Assembly: GCA_041747855.1 (NCBI GenBank)
Contig: JBGTEJ010000044.1
Span: 1-21,985, forward strand
Length of the DNA stretch: 21,985 nucleotides
Reading direction: 5' to 3'
Origin: ZC4RG35 sp041747855
Lineage (GTDB): Bacteria > Actinomycetota > Acidimicrobiia > Spongiisociales > ZC4RG35
Part shown: positions 1 through 6,712 of the stretch, in pieces
How the letters are laid out: every line of letters begins with the position of its first letter
Position numbering within the stretch: the stretch's first letter is position 1
Notes under the pieces: model-generated
The model's input: only the letters and a program-made list of their open reading frames with translations
Told to the model about the DNA's origin: nothing
The model's database searches: none
Translations under genes and position numbers: made by a program

Positions 1-2
1 CG

Positions 3-995
3 GCCGCTTCGATCGCTGGAGCCCTGGCCCAGACGTCCCCACTGGACACAGGACTCGCCCATCCGTCGCTGGCCACAGGTGCCCTGCTCCCGGCTCGAGT
101 CGAAATCGCATTGGCTGATGGAGACCTCGACGCCGCCGAGAAGGCCACAACCGAACTGGAGGCTATGGCACAGGTGTTCGAAGGGCCGGTGTGGAATGCC
201 CGTGCCCAAACCTGGCGGGGGGCCTTGGACCTCCAGCGGGGCGATCTGCCTTCAGCTCTGGAGTCCCTGGTTCGGGCCTGGAGGCTGTGGCAGGACGTCG
301 GACTCCCGTATGAGAACGCCCAGGCGAGGACTCTGCTCGGTAGGGCGCGGCTCGCCAGCGGGGACATGGTGGGGGCATCATTGGAGTTGAAGTCGGCCCG
401 TTCGATCTTGGACCGACTCGGAGCTAGACGAGACCTCAAGCTCCTCGACGAGTTGGCCGATGAGGCGGGCATTCCCCTGCGCCAGGAGCGGGCGCGGGAG
501 ATCAAGACCTTCATGTTCACCGACATCGTCGCCTCCACGGACCTGATCGCACTGATCGGGGACGCGGCGTGGGGGAACCTCAAGGAGTGGCACGACCGGA
601 GCCTTCGAAGCTGTATCAAGAGCCACCAGGGAGTGGAAGTGAACCACACGGGGGACGGGTTCTTCGTCTCCTTCGACGAGCCCAGGGCAGCTCTGGACTG
701 TGCTGTCGAAATCCAGCGGCAGCTTGCTGGCCACCGCAAAGAGCACGGTTTCAGCCCGGGGGTGCGGATTGGCTTGCACCTTGCCGAGGCGACACGTCAG
801 GGCGACGATTACACCGGCGTCGGGGTCCACACGGCGGCCCGAATCGCTGCGCTGGGGGGAAGCCAGGAGATCGTGGTGTCGAACGACTTCCTCGACGCGC
901 TGGGTGAGATCTCAGTTCCGGTGTCCGAATCCCGGAGGGTCACCTTAAAAGGTGTTCCCGAGCCGGTGGATGTGTTCACCGTCGACTGGCGCTGA
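3..995 (+). CDS. TPR-like / class III cyclase domain protein, C-terminal part (5' end outside window)
   Basis: The frame is open from the left edge, so the N-terminus is missing. The first ~120 visible residues are Ala/Leu/Arg-rich helical pairs of TPR type (for example the ALADGDLDAAEKA and LQRGDLPSALESLV stretches). They are followed by a class III nucleotidyl cyclase homology domain beginning near base 500 with FMFTDIVAST (first metal Asp) and a TGDGFF motif (second metal Asp, bases 654-656). The position that is Lys in canonical adenylate cyclases is Asn (642-644), and the transition-state Asn is His (828-830, VHTAAR), while the following Arg is kept. Catalysis is therefore doubtful or divergent; the domain may act as a nucleotide sensor. 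Proteins of this layout in Actinobacteria and Chloroflexi often carry an N-terminal ATPase or HTH domain, which cannot be seen here. Family call firm, activity uncertain. Confidence 0.85.
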   Translation, partial: AASIAGALAQTSPLDTGLAHPSLATGALLPARVEIALADGDLDAAEKATTELEAMAQVFEGPVWNARAQTWRGALDLQRGDLPSALESLVRAWRLWQDVGLPYENAQARTLLGRARLASGDMVGASLELKSARSILDRLGARRDLKLLDELADEAGIPLRQERAREIKTFMFTDIVASTDLIALIGDAAWGNLKEWHDRSLRSCIKSHQGVEVNHTGDGFFVSFDEPRAALDCAVEIQRQLAGHRKEHGFSPGVRIGLHLAEATRQGDDYTGVGVHTAARIAALGGSQEIVVSNDFLDALGEISVPVSESRRVTLKGVPEPVDVFTVDWR

Positions 996-1020
996 ACCTA
1001 TAGCCTGCGGTTCTACCACT

Positions 1021-1086
1021 ACCCGGCGTCGATGGATCCCGGGTAACTCTCATACGACTTTGGCGACACGATCCTTGACGGGATCG
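1021..1086. other. Non-coding inverted repeats downstream of the cyclase gene
   Basis: Two short perfect inverted repeats lie in the gap after the cyclase stop: ACCCGG/CCGGGT (1021-1026 and 1039-1044) and CGATCC/GGATCG (1069-1074 and 1081-1086, 6-base loop). Neither is followed by a T-run. They could form part of a transcription end region for the plus-strand gene, but this is weak. I see no gene here. Confidence 0.25.
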
Positions 1087-1155
1087 AGTCATTTACTCCT
1101 ATGGTCATCGAGTCAGGACGCTTGTAACTGAACAGCGCACGCGACGGGATGGGCG

Positions 1156-1184
1156 AGGGAGCCCGGTCCGGAACCGGGCTCCTT
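1156..1184. terminator. Strong hairpin between convergent genes, probable bidirectional terminator
   Basis: GAGCCCGGT (1159-1167) pairs perfectly with ACCGGGCTC (1173-1181) around a five-base loop. One more G:C pair, a G:T and an A:T pair extend the stem outward. It lies 14-17 bases past the stop of the minus-strand SRPBCC gene and between two converging genes. The plus-strand exit is CTTTC and the minus-strand exit is not T-rich, so it is not a textbook intrinsic terminator; position and stem strength carry the call. Confidence 0.6.
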
Positions 1185-1197
1185 TCAACTGATCGGA

Positions 1198-2166
1198 CTA
1201 GGCCAGCACCTCTTCGAGACGGGCGTAGCTGGTCTCCATGCCGTCGGTCATCCCGGTGCCGAGGATCATGTCCCGTATCTCGGCGTCGGGGTAGGTGATG
1301 ACGAGAGAGACCAGCGTCCCGGATTCGACCGGGGTGAGGGTCATCTCGTTGAGGGTGGAAGGACCGTCGGTCCCAATCATCCGCTCGGTGGTGACCGCCC
1401 GATGCGGGGCTTCGACTTCGAGGAGTTCCCCGGTGAACCCGAACCTGGTATCCCCGCCGTCCTGCTGCCACTCGTAGCGATAGGTGTCGCCGACCTCGTC
1501 AGCCAACTCGCACACCGGCATGCTCCACCCGTCGGGACCGAGCATCCACTTCTTCATTGAGTCGGCGTCGTTGTGGGCCTGCCACACCTGGTCGACACTG
1601 CCCCGGATCACCCTGCTCACCCGCACCTGGGTGTCACCGAGGATGTCGATATTGGTGGCCATCCCGTGCGAGTAGCTCCGTAGGTCGGCGAGGACCGCAT
1701 CCATCTGCGACATCGCCTCCAAGGCGCCTTCCTCCGCACCCATCTCAAGGAGCTTGGTCATGTCCTCCAGAGTGTCGAAGTAGGTGGTGTTGGTCATCCT
1801 CGACCCGGTCGGGGTCTCTTCGAAGTTGAAAACCATCCGCATCGACGGCATCTCGGTGCTTGGGGTGCCGTCGGCATTGGCGAAACCGTCACGGACTTCG
1901 AAGCTGTGGGGCTCTTTGACCTCGATGTACTCCCAGTAGCCGTGGTGGGTGTCGCCTTCGGGCCCGGTCATGAAGTACAGGCTGCGGCCCCCCGGGAACA
2001 TGTCGTGACGGGTGAACTTGGACGGGTAGGTGGGCGGTCCCCAGAACCGTTCCAGCTGGCGGGGGTCGGCGTAGGCGTCCCAGAGACGGCGCAAAGGGAC
2101 GTCGAAGTCGGCGATCAGACTCATGGTGAGCGATTCGGGGTCTTTGTTTACGGATATGGCGGGCAC
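1198..2166 (-). CDS. Tandem SRPBCC (AHSA1-like) domain protein
   Basis: A 322-residue protein made of two START/SRPBCC folds of the AHSA1/COG3832 type. The first (about residues 12-160) has the typical VPLRRLWDAYADPRQLERFWGP opening segment and a late TNTTYFDTLEDM segment. The second (about 172-322) opens with VSRVIRGSVDQVWQAHND and ends MTDGMETSYARLEEVL. This fold makes a deep hydrophobic pocket for small ligands; the ligand is unknown. The start is GTG at 2166, supported by AAAGGA seven to eight bases upstream, which overlaps the stop of the ArsR gene (12-base gap). ArsR-SRPBCC pairs are common in Actinobacteria, where the regulator controls both genes. Family confident, role unknown. Confidence 0.88.
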   Translation of the reverse strand: MPAISVNKDPESLTMSLIADFDVPLRRLWDAYADPRQLERFWGPPTYPSKFTRHDMFPGGRSLYFMTGPEGDTHHGYWEYIEVKEPHSFEVRDGFANADGTPSTEMPSMRMVFNFEETPTGSRMTNTTYFDTLEDMTKLLEMGAEEGALEAMSQMDAVLADLRSYSHGMATNIDILGDTQVRVSRVIRGSVDQVWQAHNDADSMKKWMLGPDGWSMPVCELADEVGDTYRYEWQQDGGDTRFGFTGELLEVEAPHRAVTTERMIGTDGPSTLNEMTLTPVESGTLVSLVITYPDAEIRDMILGTGMTDGMETSYARLEEVLA

Positions 2167-2178
2167 GGCGGGTTCCTT

Positions 2179-2526
2179 TCAGCCGGTCGGTTGGTCTTCT
2201 GCGAGGAGGTCGCCGAGTCGGCTGACACGGTTCCGCCACAGCTCCTCATAGGAGTCGAGCAGTTCCTGAGCCTTTCGGATCCTCTTCGGGTTTCCTTGCA
2301 CGATGCGCTCCCTTCCCTGCGGGTACTTCTCCACGAGTCCTGCCTCTTCGAGGAAGGCGACGTGTTTCTGCACCGCAGCGAACGACATGTCGTAGGCCCT
2401 GGCCAGGGCGGACACGCTGGCACCCTCGGTGAGGGTCCGTCGCAGGATGTCTCTCCTGGTGGCGTCGGCTAGAGCCCGGAAGATCCGGTCCACCTCGGCC
2501 TGGGACAGGGTGCTATCTACAACCAT
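2179..2526 (-). CDS. ArsR/SmtB-family winged-helix repressor
   Basis: 115 residues with the ArsR signature: an IFRALADATRRDIL first helix (about 15-28), the helix-turn-helix SVSALARAYDMSFAAVQKHV (about 38-57) and the wing LVEKYPQGRERIV. The Cys/His metal-box residues of metal-sensing ArsR proteins are absent, as expected for the subgroup paired with SRPBCC proteins. It is the first gene of a two-gene operon with the tandem SRPBCC gene. A perfect palindrome overlaps its start codon and a near-consensus promoter places transcription start at or next to the ATG, so the mRNA is probably leaderless and autorepressed. High confidence in the family. Confidence 0.92.
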   Translation of the reverse strand: MVVDSTLSQAEVDRIFRALADATRRDILRRTLTEGASVSALARAYDMSFAAVQKHVAFLEEAGLVEKYPQGRERIVQGNPKRIRKAQELLDSYEELWRNRVSRLGDLLAEDQPTG

Positions 2527-2535
2527 TTGGTTGTA
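2518..2535. promoter_or_regulatory. Palindromic operator over the ArsR start
   Basis: TACAACCA-TT-TGGTTGTA is a perfect inverted repeat with 8-base arms and a two-base centre. It covers the ATG at 2524-2526 and touches the -10 box. The AACCA/TGGTT core is typical of sites bound by ArsR regulators paired with SRPBCC genes (recalled, not searched). Binding here would block transcription initiation. Confidence 0.75.
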
Positions 2536-2563
2536 CGTTACGACACAGGGTGGGGCGTGTCAA
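2535..2563 (-). promoter_or_regulatory. Promoter of the arsR-SRPBCC operon (leaderless)
   Basis: On the minus strand TTGACA (2558-2563) is followed by a 17-base spacer and TAACGT (2535-2540), then 8 bases to the ATG at 2526. The -35 matches consensus, the spacer is optimal, and the expected transcription start coincides with or lies one base before the start codon. There is no Shine-Dalgarno sequence. Confidence 0.75.
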
Positions 2564-2638
2564 GCGCGAGCAATGCCAGATGTCTCGCCCTCGCAAGGAA
2601 GCCTCGAGCAGACCACGGCAAAGGGGGTGAGGCTCGCC

Positions 2639-3052
2639 TCATGTTTCGTTTTCGAGGATCTCCAGGAACCCTGCTGGTGTGAACACCGGTATTCGGGGTG
2701 CCAGTTCGAGGAGGTCCCGGTCGCCGGAGACCAGGATCGATCGAGAACTGTCAGCGAGGGCGATGAGATAGTCGTCGTTGGGGTCTCTCGATCGAACCGG
2801 CAGCGGGACCGAGCTGTCCTCTTCGATGATGCAATCTGAAGCCAGGAGTTCGAGGAGTTCCCCGGCTTCGTCGATGGTGACATGAACTTGAAGCTTCGGC
2901 CTCGCGAGCGCTCCCCCAAGCTCGTCGAGCAGCAGTGGCGAGACAACCATGTCGTAGGAACCGTCCACCCAGAGTCGCAGAAGTCGTCCTGGGGCTCCCC
3001 TGGGGCTGAGGACCCCGGAGATGATCACGTTGGGGTCGAGTACCGCCCTCAA
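2639..3052 (-). CDS. PIN-domain ribonuclease toxin (VapC-like, COG1569 type)
   Basis: The best start is TTG at 3052-3050, overlapping the antitoxin stop (TTGA), which gives 137 residues beginning LRAVLDPNVIISG. A longer in-frame reading starting at 3133 would add a Gly/Thr-rich tail lying wholly over the antitoxin gene and is unlikely. PIN acidic residues are visible: D6 (VLDPNV), E44 (LLLDELGG), D90 and D93/D94 (RDPNDDYLIALA), and D111/D113 (SGDRDLLEL). Such proteins cut RNA in a metal-dependent way and are held inactive by the partner antitoxin. It is co-transcribed with the RHH gene just upstream and translationally coupled to it. Family call strong; the RNA target cannot be predicted. Confidence 0.88.
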   Translation of the reverse strand: MRAVLDPNVIISGVLSPRGAPGRLLRLWVDGSYDMVVSPLLLDELGGALARPKLQVHVTIDEAGELLELLASDCIIEEDSSVPLPVRSRDPNDDYLIALADSSRSILVSGDRDLLELAPRIPVFTPAGFLEILENET

Positions 3053-3279
3053 CCCGATTCCCGACGGGCTTCCTCCTGTGCCCGTTGTGCCAGATCCATC
3101 GCCTGGTCCTCGGTCATGTCGTTGCGGGCCCACAACCGCTCGAGGAGGTCCAAACCCAGGGACCTCCGTACCGCTTCCTCGATGATCTCGCTCTCGCCCT
3201 TGCCGGTGCGGGCGGCCCGAACCTTGACGGCGCGGAGAACGTCGGCGTCGATAGTCAGCGTTGTCCGCGTCTTGGACAT
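3049..3279 (-). CDS. Ribbon-helix-helix antitoxin
   Basis: 76 residues beginning with the RHH strand TRTTLTIDADVLRAVKVRAA, then the turn TGKGESEIIEEAVRRSLG that packs the dimer, and an acidic/amphipathic tail (ARNDMTEDQAMDLAQRAQEE) that probably wraps the PIN toxin. Its stop overlaps the toxin's TTG start by three bases. The upstream region holds a -10 box six bases from the ATG and two copies of a seven-base repeat, fitting autoregulation by the antitoxin or its complex with the toxin. Family call from sequence pattern; pair assignment from position. Confidence 0.88.
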   Translation of the reverse strand: MSKTRTTLTIDADVLRAVKVRAARTGKGESEIIEEAVRRSLGLDLLERLWARNDMTEDQAMDLAQRAQEEARRESG

Positions 3280-3283
3280 ATCC

Positions 3284-3313
3284 GCATCATAGCATCATTA
3301 TGCCCGAGAACAA
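3284..3313 (-). promoter_or_regulatory. Promoter and repeat operator of the RHH-PIN pair
   Basis: On the minus strand TTGTTC (3308-3313), a 16-base spacer and TATGAT (3286-3291) precede the ATG at 3279 by six bases, again predicting a leaderless message. Two direct copies of GCATCAT (plus strand 3284-3290 and 3292-3298) overlap the -10, and GCATCATTATGC (3292-3303) is a near-palindrome. RHH proteins often bind such spaced half-sites. Confidence 0.55.
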
Positions 3314-3454
3314 ACTGGCGTGTCACTCCCCTTCTCCGTCGCCGGCAGTCAGCACACTTGCGAGCGGAGAGCATGATGCATGAGATCGCGCTCTTGACCT
3401 GTACGGACACTTGGGCAGGTGAAGGATTCGGGCGGCCGGTAGAGCCTTCCACCC

Positions 3455-3483
3455 TTGACTATCGGTTTACTGGAGAATAACCT
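3455..3483 (+). promoter_or_regulatory. Promoter of the wHTH-nucleotidyltransferase/HEPN pair (leaderless)
   Basis: TTGACT (3455-3460), a 17-base spacer and TAACCT (3478-3483) are followed by seven bases and the ATG at 3491. The inverted repeat TGGAG-AATAAC-CTCCA (3471-3475 and 3482-3486) straddles the -10 and could be the operator of the winged-helix protein encoded next. Confidence 0.68.
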
Positions 3484-3490
3484 CCATTAT

Positions 3491-4075
3491 ATGAGAACTG
3501 AGGCACCGCTTCTAGCTCCGATTTTCCGTTCGGCTGGACAGGCCAGACTGCTCTCTGCCTTGGTCCTCGCAGGTGACGAGTTGAGCCTCACCGCCCTTGC
3601 CGAACGAGCTGACCTGGCTTACGCCACGGCGCATCGGGAAGTTGCTCGCCTTATAGACGCAGGGATCCTCTCGGAGCGTCAGGTGGGACGAACCCGCCTC
3701 ATACGGGCCAACTCTGAAAGCCCTCTGATAGATCCACTTAGACAGATCCTCCTCGTGGCAACCGGCCCGGTAGCCCTGCTTGCAGAGGAGTTAGCAGACG
3801 TGGATGGAATCGACCTTGCGTTTCTGTACGGTTCCTATGCTGCTCGCCTTCGAGGGGTAGAGGGTCCTCCTCCCCAAGACATCGATGTGATGATCGTCGG
3901 TGAACCAGACCCGGAAAGTATCTACGCCATCTGTGACCGCGTCGAAGCTCAAGTGGGCCGCCCCGTCAACCCCACCATCCTCACCCGAGACGAGTTCTAC
4001 GAGGAGTCGGGGTTCCTCGAACATATAGCATCTAACCCCACGGTCCCCGTTGTCGGCAAACCGCCATGGCAGTAA
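3491..4075 (+). CDS. Winged-helix / nucleotidyltransferase (MNT-type) fusion protein
   Basis: 194 residues. About residues 8-80 form a winged helix (ARLLSALVLAGDELSLTALA, then YATAHREVARLIDAGILSERQVGRTRLIRAN). Residues ~108-180 are a minimal nucleotidyltransferase of the DNA polymerase beta superfamily, with LYGSYAARLRG (G114-S115-Y116) and the metal-binding DID (D130, D132) followed by VMIVG. A third acidic position is less obvious. In MNT/HEPN pairs the nucleotidyltransferase neutralises the HEPN RNase, in studied cases by AMPylation; the fused winged helix would add self-regulation. An in-frame TTG at 3455 is rejected because it is the -35 box. The gene overlaps the HEPN gene by 10 bases. 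Confidence 0.82.
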   Translation: MRTEAPLLAPIFRSAGQARLLSALVLAGDELSLTALAERADLAYATAHREVARLIDAGILSERQVGRTRLIRANSESPLIDPLRQILLVATGPVALLAEELADVDGIDLAFLYGSYAARLRGVEGPPPQDIDVMIVGEPDPESIYAICDRVEAQVGRPVNPTILTRDEFYEESGFLEHIASNPTVPVVGKPPWQ

Positions 4076-4521
4076 CCCCGCTCACTTCCGAACAGCAAGC
4101 GGCGATCAAGGAGTTGATCGCCAACGGACGACTCGAATCCGTTCCGATCGACATGAAACGAGCTTCCGCCTTCCTACGGCAGGCAGAGAACTCCCTGGCT
4201 GACATCGACAATGTTCGCCTTGCCCAGAACCTCCACAGCCTCGCCTACGGTGCCGGTCATGCGGTCGGTGAGGCGCTACTAGCCGCATACGGATACCGCA
4301 CCACTAACCGCGCTGGACATCATGAAGCCCTGGTCAGGTTCCTCGGCGAGGTCCTGACCGATGCGCCGGAGGTCAAGGCTGTGAAACACCTCGAGCGGAT
4401 GAGACGTGCCCGCAACAGACTCCAATACGAGGCACGGCCACCAGGCGAGACCGATGCCAAGGCAGCAGCCAGCACTGCCATCGCCCTCATGGCGGCGGCT
4501 CGTGACCGGGGTCTGCGATGA
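4066..4521 (+). CDS. HEPN-domain protein, partner of the MNT-type protein
   Basis: 151 residues, all helical, with the HEPN pattern: IDMKRASAFLRQAENSLADI (first helix), LAQNLHSLAYGAGHAVGEALLAAYGYR (second, 'YxxxHAxxAxLxAxGY'-like) and HHEALVRFLGEV, then the end motif R116-N-R-L-Q-Y121. Canonical HEPN RNases use RX4-6H; the His position here is Tyr. I recall actinobacterial HEPN relatives with RNxx(E/Q)Y, so the change may be a subfamily trait, but it leaves RNase activity open. The ATG lies inside the end of the upstream gene (10-base overlap), indicating coupled translation. Probably the toxin or effector half of a MNT/HEPN pair. Confidence 0.8.
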   Translation: MAVTPLTSEQQAAIKELIANGRLESVPIDMKRASAFLRQAENSLADIDNVRLAQNLHSLAYGAGHAVGEALLAAYGYRTTNRAGHHEALVRFLGEVLTDAPEVKAVKHLERMRRARNRLQYEARPPGETDAKAAASTAIALMAAARDRGLR

Positions 4522-4614
4522 CGGATCATGCGCATTCCGTGATAGGAGCCGGGGCTTAGGGACACTCTCCGCTACCGCAGATCAAGGACACAGGGTGGGC
4601 TTCCCGGGATCAGC

Positions 4615-5835
4615 TCAGGGTTTGCCCAGCCACTCCCTGGCTGCGGCCACCAGGGCGGTGACCCCCACTTCGAGGGTGGGTTCGATGAGCGGGGCGTAGT
4701 AGGGCGAGTGGTTGGAGGGCACGTTGTCGGGGAGGCGGCCGGTCTTGAGGGCTTCGGCGACGAGGGCGGGCTCGGCGCCGCCGAGGAACCAGAACACCAG
4801 CGGCACTCCGGCGGCGGTGGCCAGGTTGCCGACGTCTTCGCTTCCGGTCACCACCCCGGGGTCGAACACCCGGTCTTCGCCGATGGCGGCCCGGAGGGCG
4901 GCTGCGGTCCTCGCCGTAGCGTCGGGGTCGTTGACGGTGCGGGGCAGGCTCTCCTCATAATGAATCTCGGGTTCCCGGGTGGCGCCTGATGCGGCCGCTT
5001 CGGCTTTGACGATCCGTTCGATGGAGGCCAACACTTTGGCCCGCACCGTCTCGTCGAAGCTGCGGACACTGAGACCGAGGGTGGCTTCGGGCGGGATGAT
5101 GTTGTTCTTGGTCCCGGCGTGGATCTGTCCGACGGTGACCACTGCGGCGTCTTTGGCCGACACCTCCCGGGCGACGATGCCTTGGAGTCGAATGGTGGTG
5201 GCTGCGGCCATGAGGACCGGGTCGATGGTGGCTTCGGGGCGGGAGCCGTGCCCGCCTTCCCCGTGGAGGCGGATGGTGATCGAGTCGGAGGCGGCCATGG
5301 TGATCCCGGAGTGGAGGCCGATGTACCCGGCGGGGAGCGGTGACACATGCTGGCCGAGGACCACGTCGGGTTTGGGGACGATGTCGTAGAGACCGTCTTC
5401 GACCATCTCCTTGGCGCCCAACCCGAGCTCTTCTGCTGGCTGGAACAGGACGACCAGGTTCCCCGCCCACTCCGACCTGCTGGCGGCGAGCTGCTCGGCG
5501 GCCCCGAGCAGACAGCTGACGTGGACGTCGTGTCCGCATGCGTGCATTACCGGCACATCGTTGCCTGAAGGGTCGACCCCCCGGGCCTTGCTGGCGTAGG
5601 CGAGCCCGGTCTCCTCGAGGACGGGCAAACCGTCCATGTCGGCCCGAAGAAGGACAGTTGGTCCGGCCCCGTTCTCCAATAACCCGACCACTCCGGTACG
5701 TCCCAACCCGCTGGTGACCGAGTACCCGAGGGTCTCGAGGGTGTCGGTGACGATCCCTGCGGTCCGCTGCTCCTGGAAGGACAGCTCAGGATTGGCGTGC
5801 AGATCCCGGTAGATCTCAGCGATATCAAGTGTCAT
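4615..5835 (-). CDS. M20-family amidohydrolase (N-acyl amino acid / hippurate hydrolase type)
   Basis: 406 residues, full length for the M20D amidohydrolases that split N-acyl or indole-acetyl amino acids with a two-metal centre. Visible are RADMDGLPV (64-72), the metal site MHACGHDVH (C100, H102), the catalytic/metal pair FQPAEE (E135, E136), GQHV (H163), the dimerisation-domain GGHGSRPE (H196), NNIIPPEA, and the last metal His in SNHSPYYAP (H376). No signal peptide, so cytoplasmic. The exact substrate cannot be read from sequence. Third codon positions are markedly more GC-rich than in the toxin-antitoxin and lipoprotein genes on either side, so it looks like resident metabolic DNA within an accessory stretch. 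It converges with the HEPN gene. Confidence 0.93.
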   Translation of the reverse strand: MTLDIAEIYRDLHANPELSFQEQRTAGIVTDTLETLGYSVTSGLGRTGVVGLLENGAGPTVLLRADMDGLPVLEETGLAYASKARGVDPSGNDVPVMHACGHDVHVSCLLGAAEQLAASRSEWAGNLVVLFQPAEELGLGAKEMVEDGLYDIVPKPDVVLGQHVSPLPAGYIGLHSGITMAASDSITIRLHGEGGHGSRPEATIDPVLMAAATTIRLQGIVAREVSAKDAAVVTVGQIHAGTKNNIIPPEATLGLSVRSFDETVRAKVLASIERIVKAEAAASGATREPEIHYEESLPRTVNDPDATARTAAALRAAIGEDRVFDPGVVTGSEDVGNLATAAGVPLVFWFLGGAEPALVAEALKTGRLPDNVPSNHSPYYAPLIEPTLEVGVTALVAAAREWLGKP

Positions 5836-5841
5836 GGTCCA

Positions 5842-5847
5842 ACCCTA
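5842..5847 (-). promoter_or_regulatory. Possible -10 box of the M20 gene
   Basis: TAGGGT on the minus strand ends six bases before the ATG at 5835, the same spacing as the other leaderless promoters in the window. No good -35 box is seen 16-18 bases upstream, so this is tentative. Confidence 0.35.
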
Positions 5848-5936
5848 GGTGGCATCGACTCGCCAACGATCTGCTCCGATACCAAGTAGGCAGTGCGTGG
5901 CTCAAGGCGCCGACCGTCCCAGGCCGATAAGGCTCT

Positions 5937-6584
5937 ATGAACCAGTCCCTGGTACCCCGCCTGTTCCAGCCAAGGCGCCTGACTCCTCAACACCGCGTTG
6001 TGATGAGTTGCATTCTCGTTGCACTTGTCGCCGCGTGCTCCTCAAGCGAAGAACCCATTGCACCACCCTCCACGACACCAGCGATTGCGGAGGAAGCGGC
6101 TGCCGCAATGGCCGTGCTTGAGGAAGTGGCTCGCCTCACCAGGGCTTGGAACAGCAACGCCCTGGAGTGGATCACCGCCCTTTATGATCCTGATGTCAGC
6201 TTGGCCGAGTTCAACGAAGTCTCGCTTGCCACCGTCCAGTCTCAGGCAGCTGTCGTAGCTGGATTCCGCATTGCAGTCAGTGGGCTGCCAGAGGGCGACC
6301 TGCAAGAGGCGTTCGACCCGATCGTCCACCACTACCAGGCACGATTCGACGCACTCCACCTATTGATCGCGGCTTCGATGGGATCGTCCGAGAGAGCTTT
6401 CGAAGATGCGTTAAGTGCCTATCAAGACAAATCGAACCCCAACGCAGCAGGGAATCTGTTGCGGACCGTCTTCGAGCACCCGTCGGTTATGAGACTCCTC
6501 GAGTACGACACTGAGGTCAACGGACTGACCGCCACTCCGCAAGAAGTAGTAGACGCATTAGTAAGAACGATGTCGGGCGGGTAG
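5937..6584 (+). CDS. Putative lipoprotein of unknown function
   Basis: 215 residues. An Arg-rich N-terminus (residues 7-20) leads into a hydrophobic segment SCILVALVAAC with lipobox V31-A-A-C34, followed by a Ser/Glu/Pro/Thr linker (SSSEEPIAPPSTTPA), so the mature protein is probably lipid-anchored on the outer face of the membrane. The rest is helical and acidic (AAAAMAVLEEVARLTRAWN, then LLIAASMGSSERAFEDALSAY) with no family I recognise. A later ATG at 6003 would leave too short a signal peptide, so 5937 is preferred. A weak AAGG precedes the start. It is divergent from the M20 gene, with a 101-base shared upstream region. Confidence 0.7.
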   Translation: MNQSLVPRLFQPRRLTPQHRVVMSCILVALVAACSSSEEPIAPPSTTPAIAEEAAAAMAVLEEVARLTRAWNSNALEWITALYDPDVSLAEFNEVSLATVQSQAAVVAGFRIAVSGLPEGDLQEAFDPIVHHYQARFDALHLLIAASMGSSERAFEDALSAYQDKSNPNAAGNLLRTVFEHPSVMRLLEYDTEVNGLTATPQEVVDALVRTMSGG

Positions 6585-6712
6585 ACCGCGGGGTCAAAAG
6601 TCTGATTGCCCTGGCCAGCAGCCTCCACACCCGACACAGAGCCCGGATGAAGTGGCGACTTAGAGCAGCCCTAGACGTGGAACCTGGCACACCCGCGTAC
6701 CCACCGACGAAG

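Noticed and set aside
1005..1025. GGTTCTACCAC, resembling a tRNA T-arm
   Set aside because: No acceptor stem, D-arm or anticodon arm can be built around it.
2628..2641. TGAGGC-TC-GCCTCA inverted repeat at the toxin stop as a terminator
   Set aside because: The usable loop is tiny, it contains the stop codon, and the T-run after it is only three bases.
3053..3133. N-terminal extension of the PIN toxin
   Set aside because: It is low-complexity Gly/Thr/Ser sequence lying over the antitoxin gene; PIN proteins begin close to the first catalytic Asp.
3455..3490. TTG 3455 as start of the winged-helix/nucleotidyltransferase gene
   Set aside because: It is the -35 box TTGACT with a 17-base spacer to TAACCT; ATG 3491 starts the homologous region and fits a leaderless message.
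4848..5539. Other-frame minus-strand open frames inside the M20 gene
   Set aside because: Arg/Pro/Ser-rich translations typical of wrong frames in GC-rich DNA; the M20 frame has all catalytic motifs.
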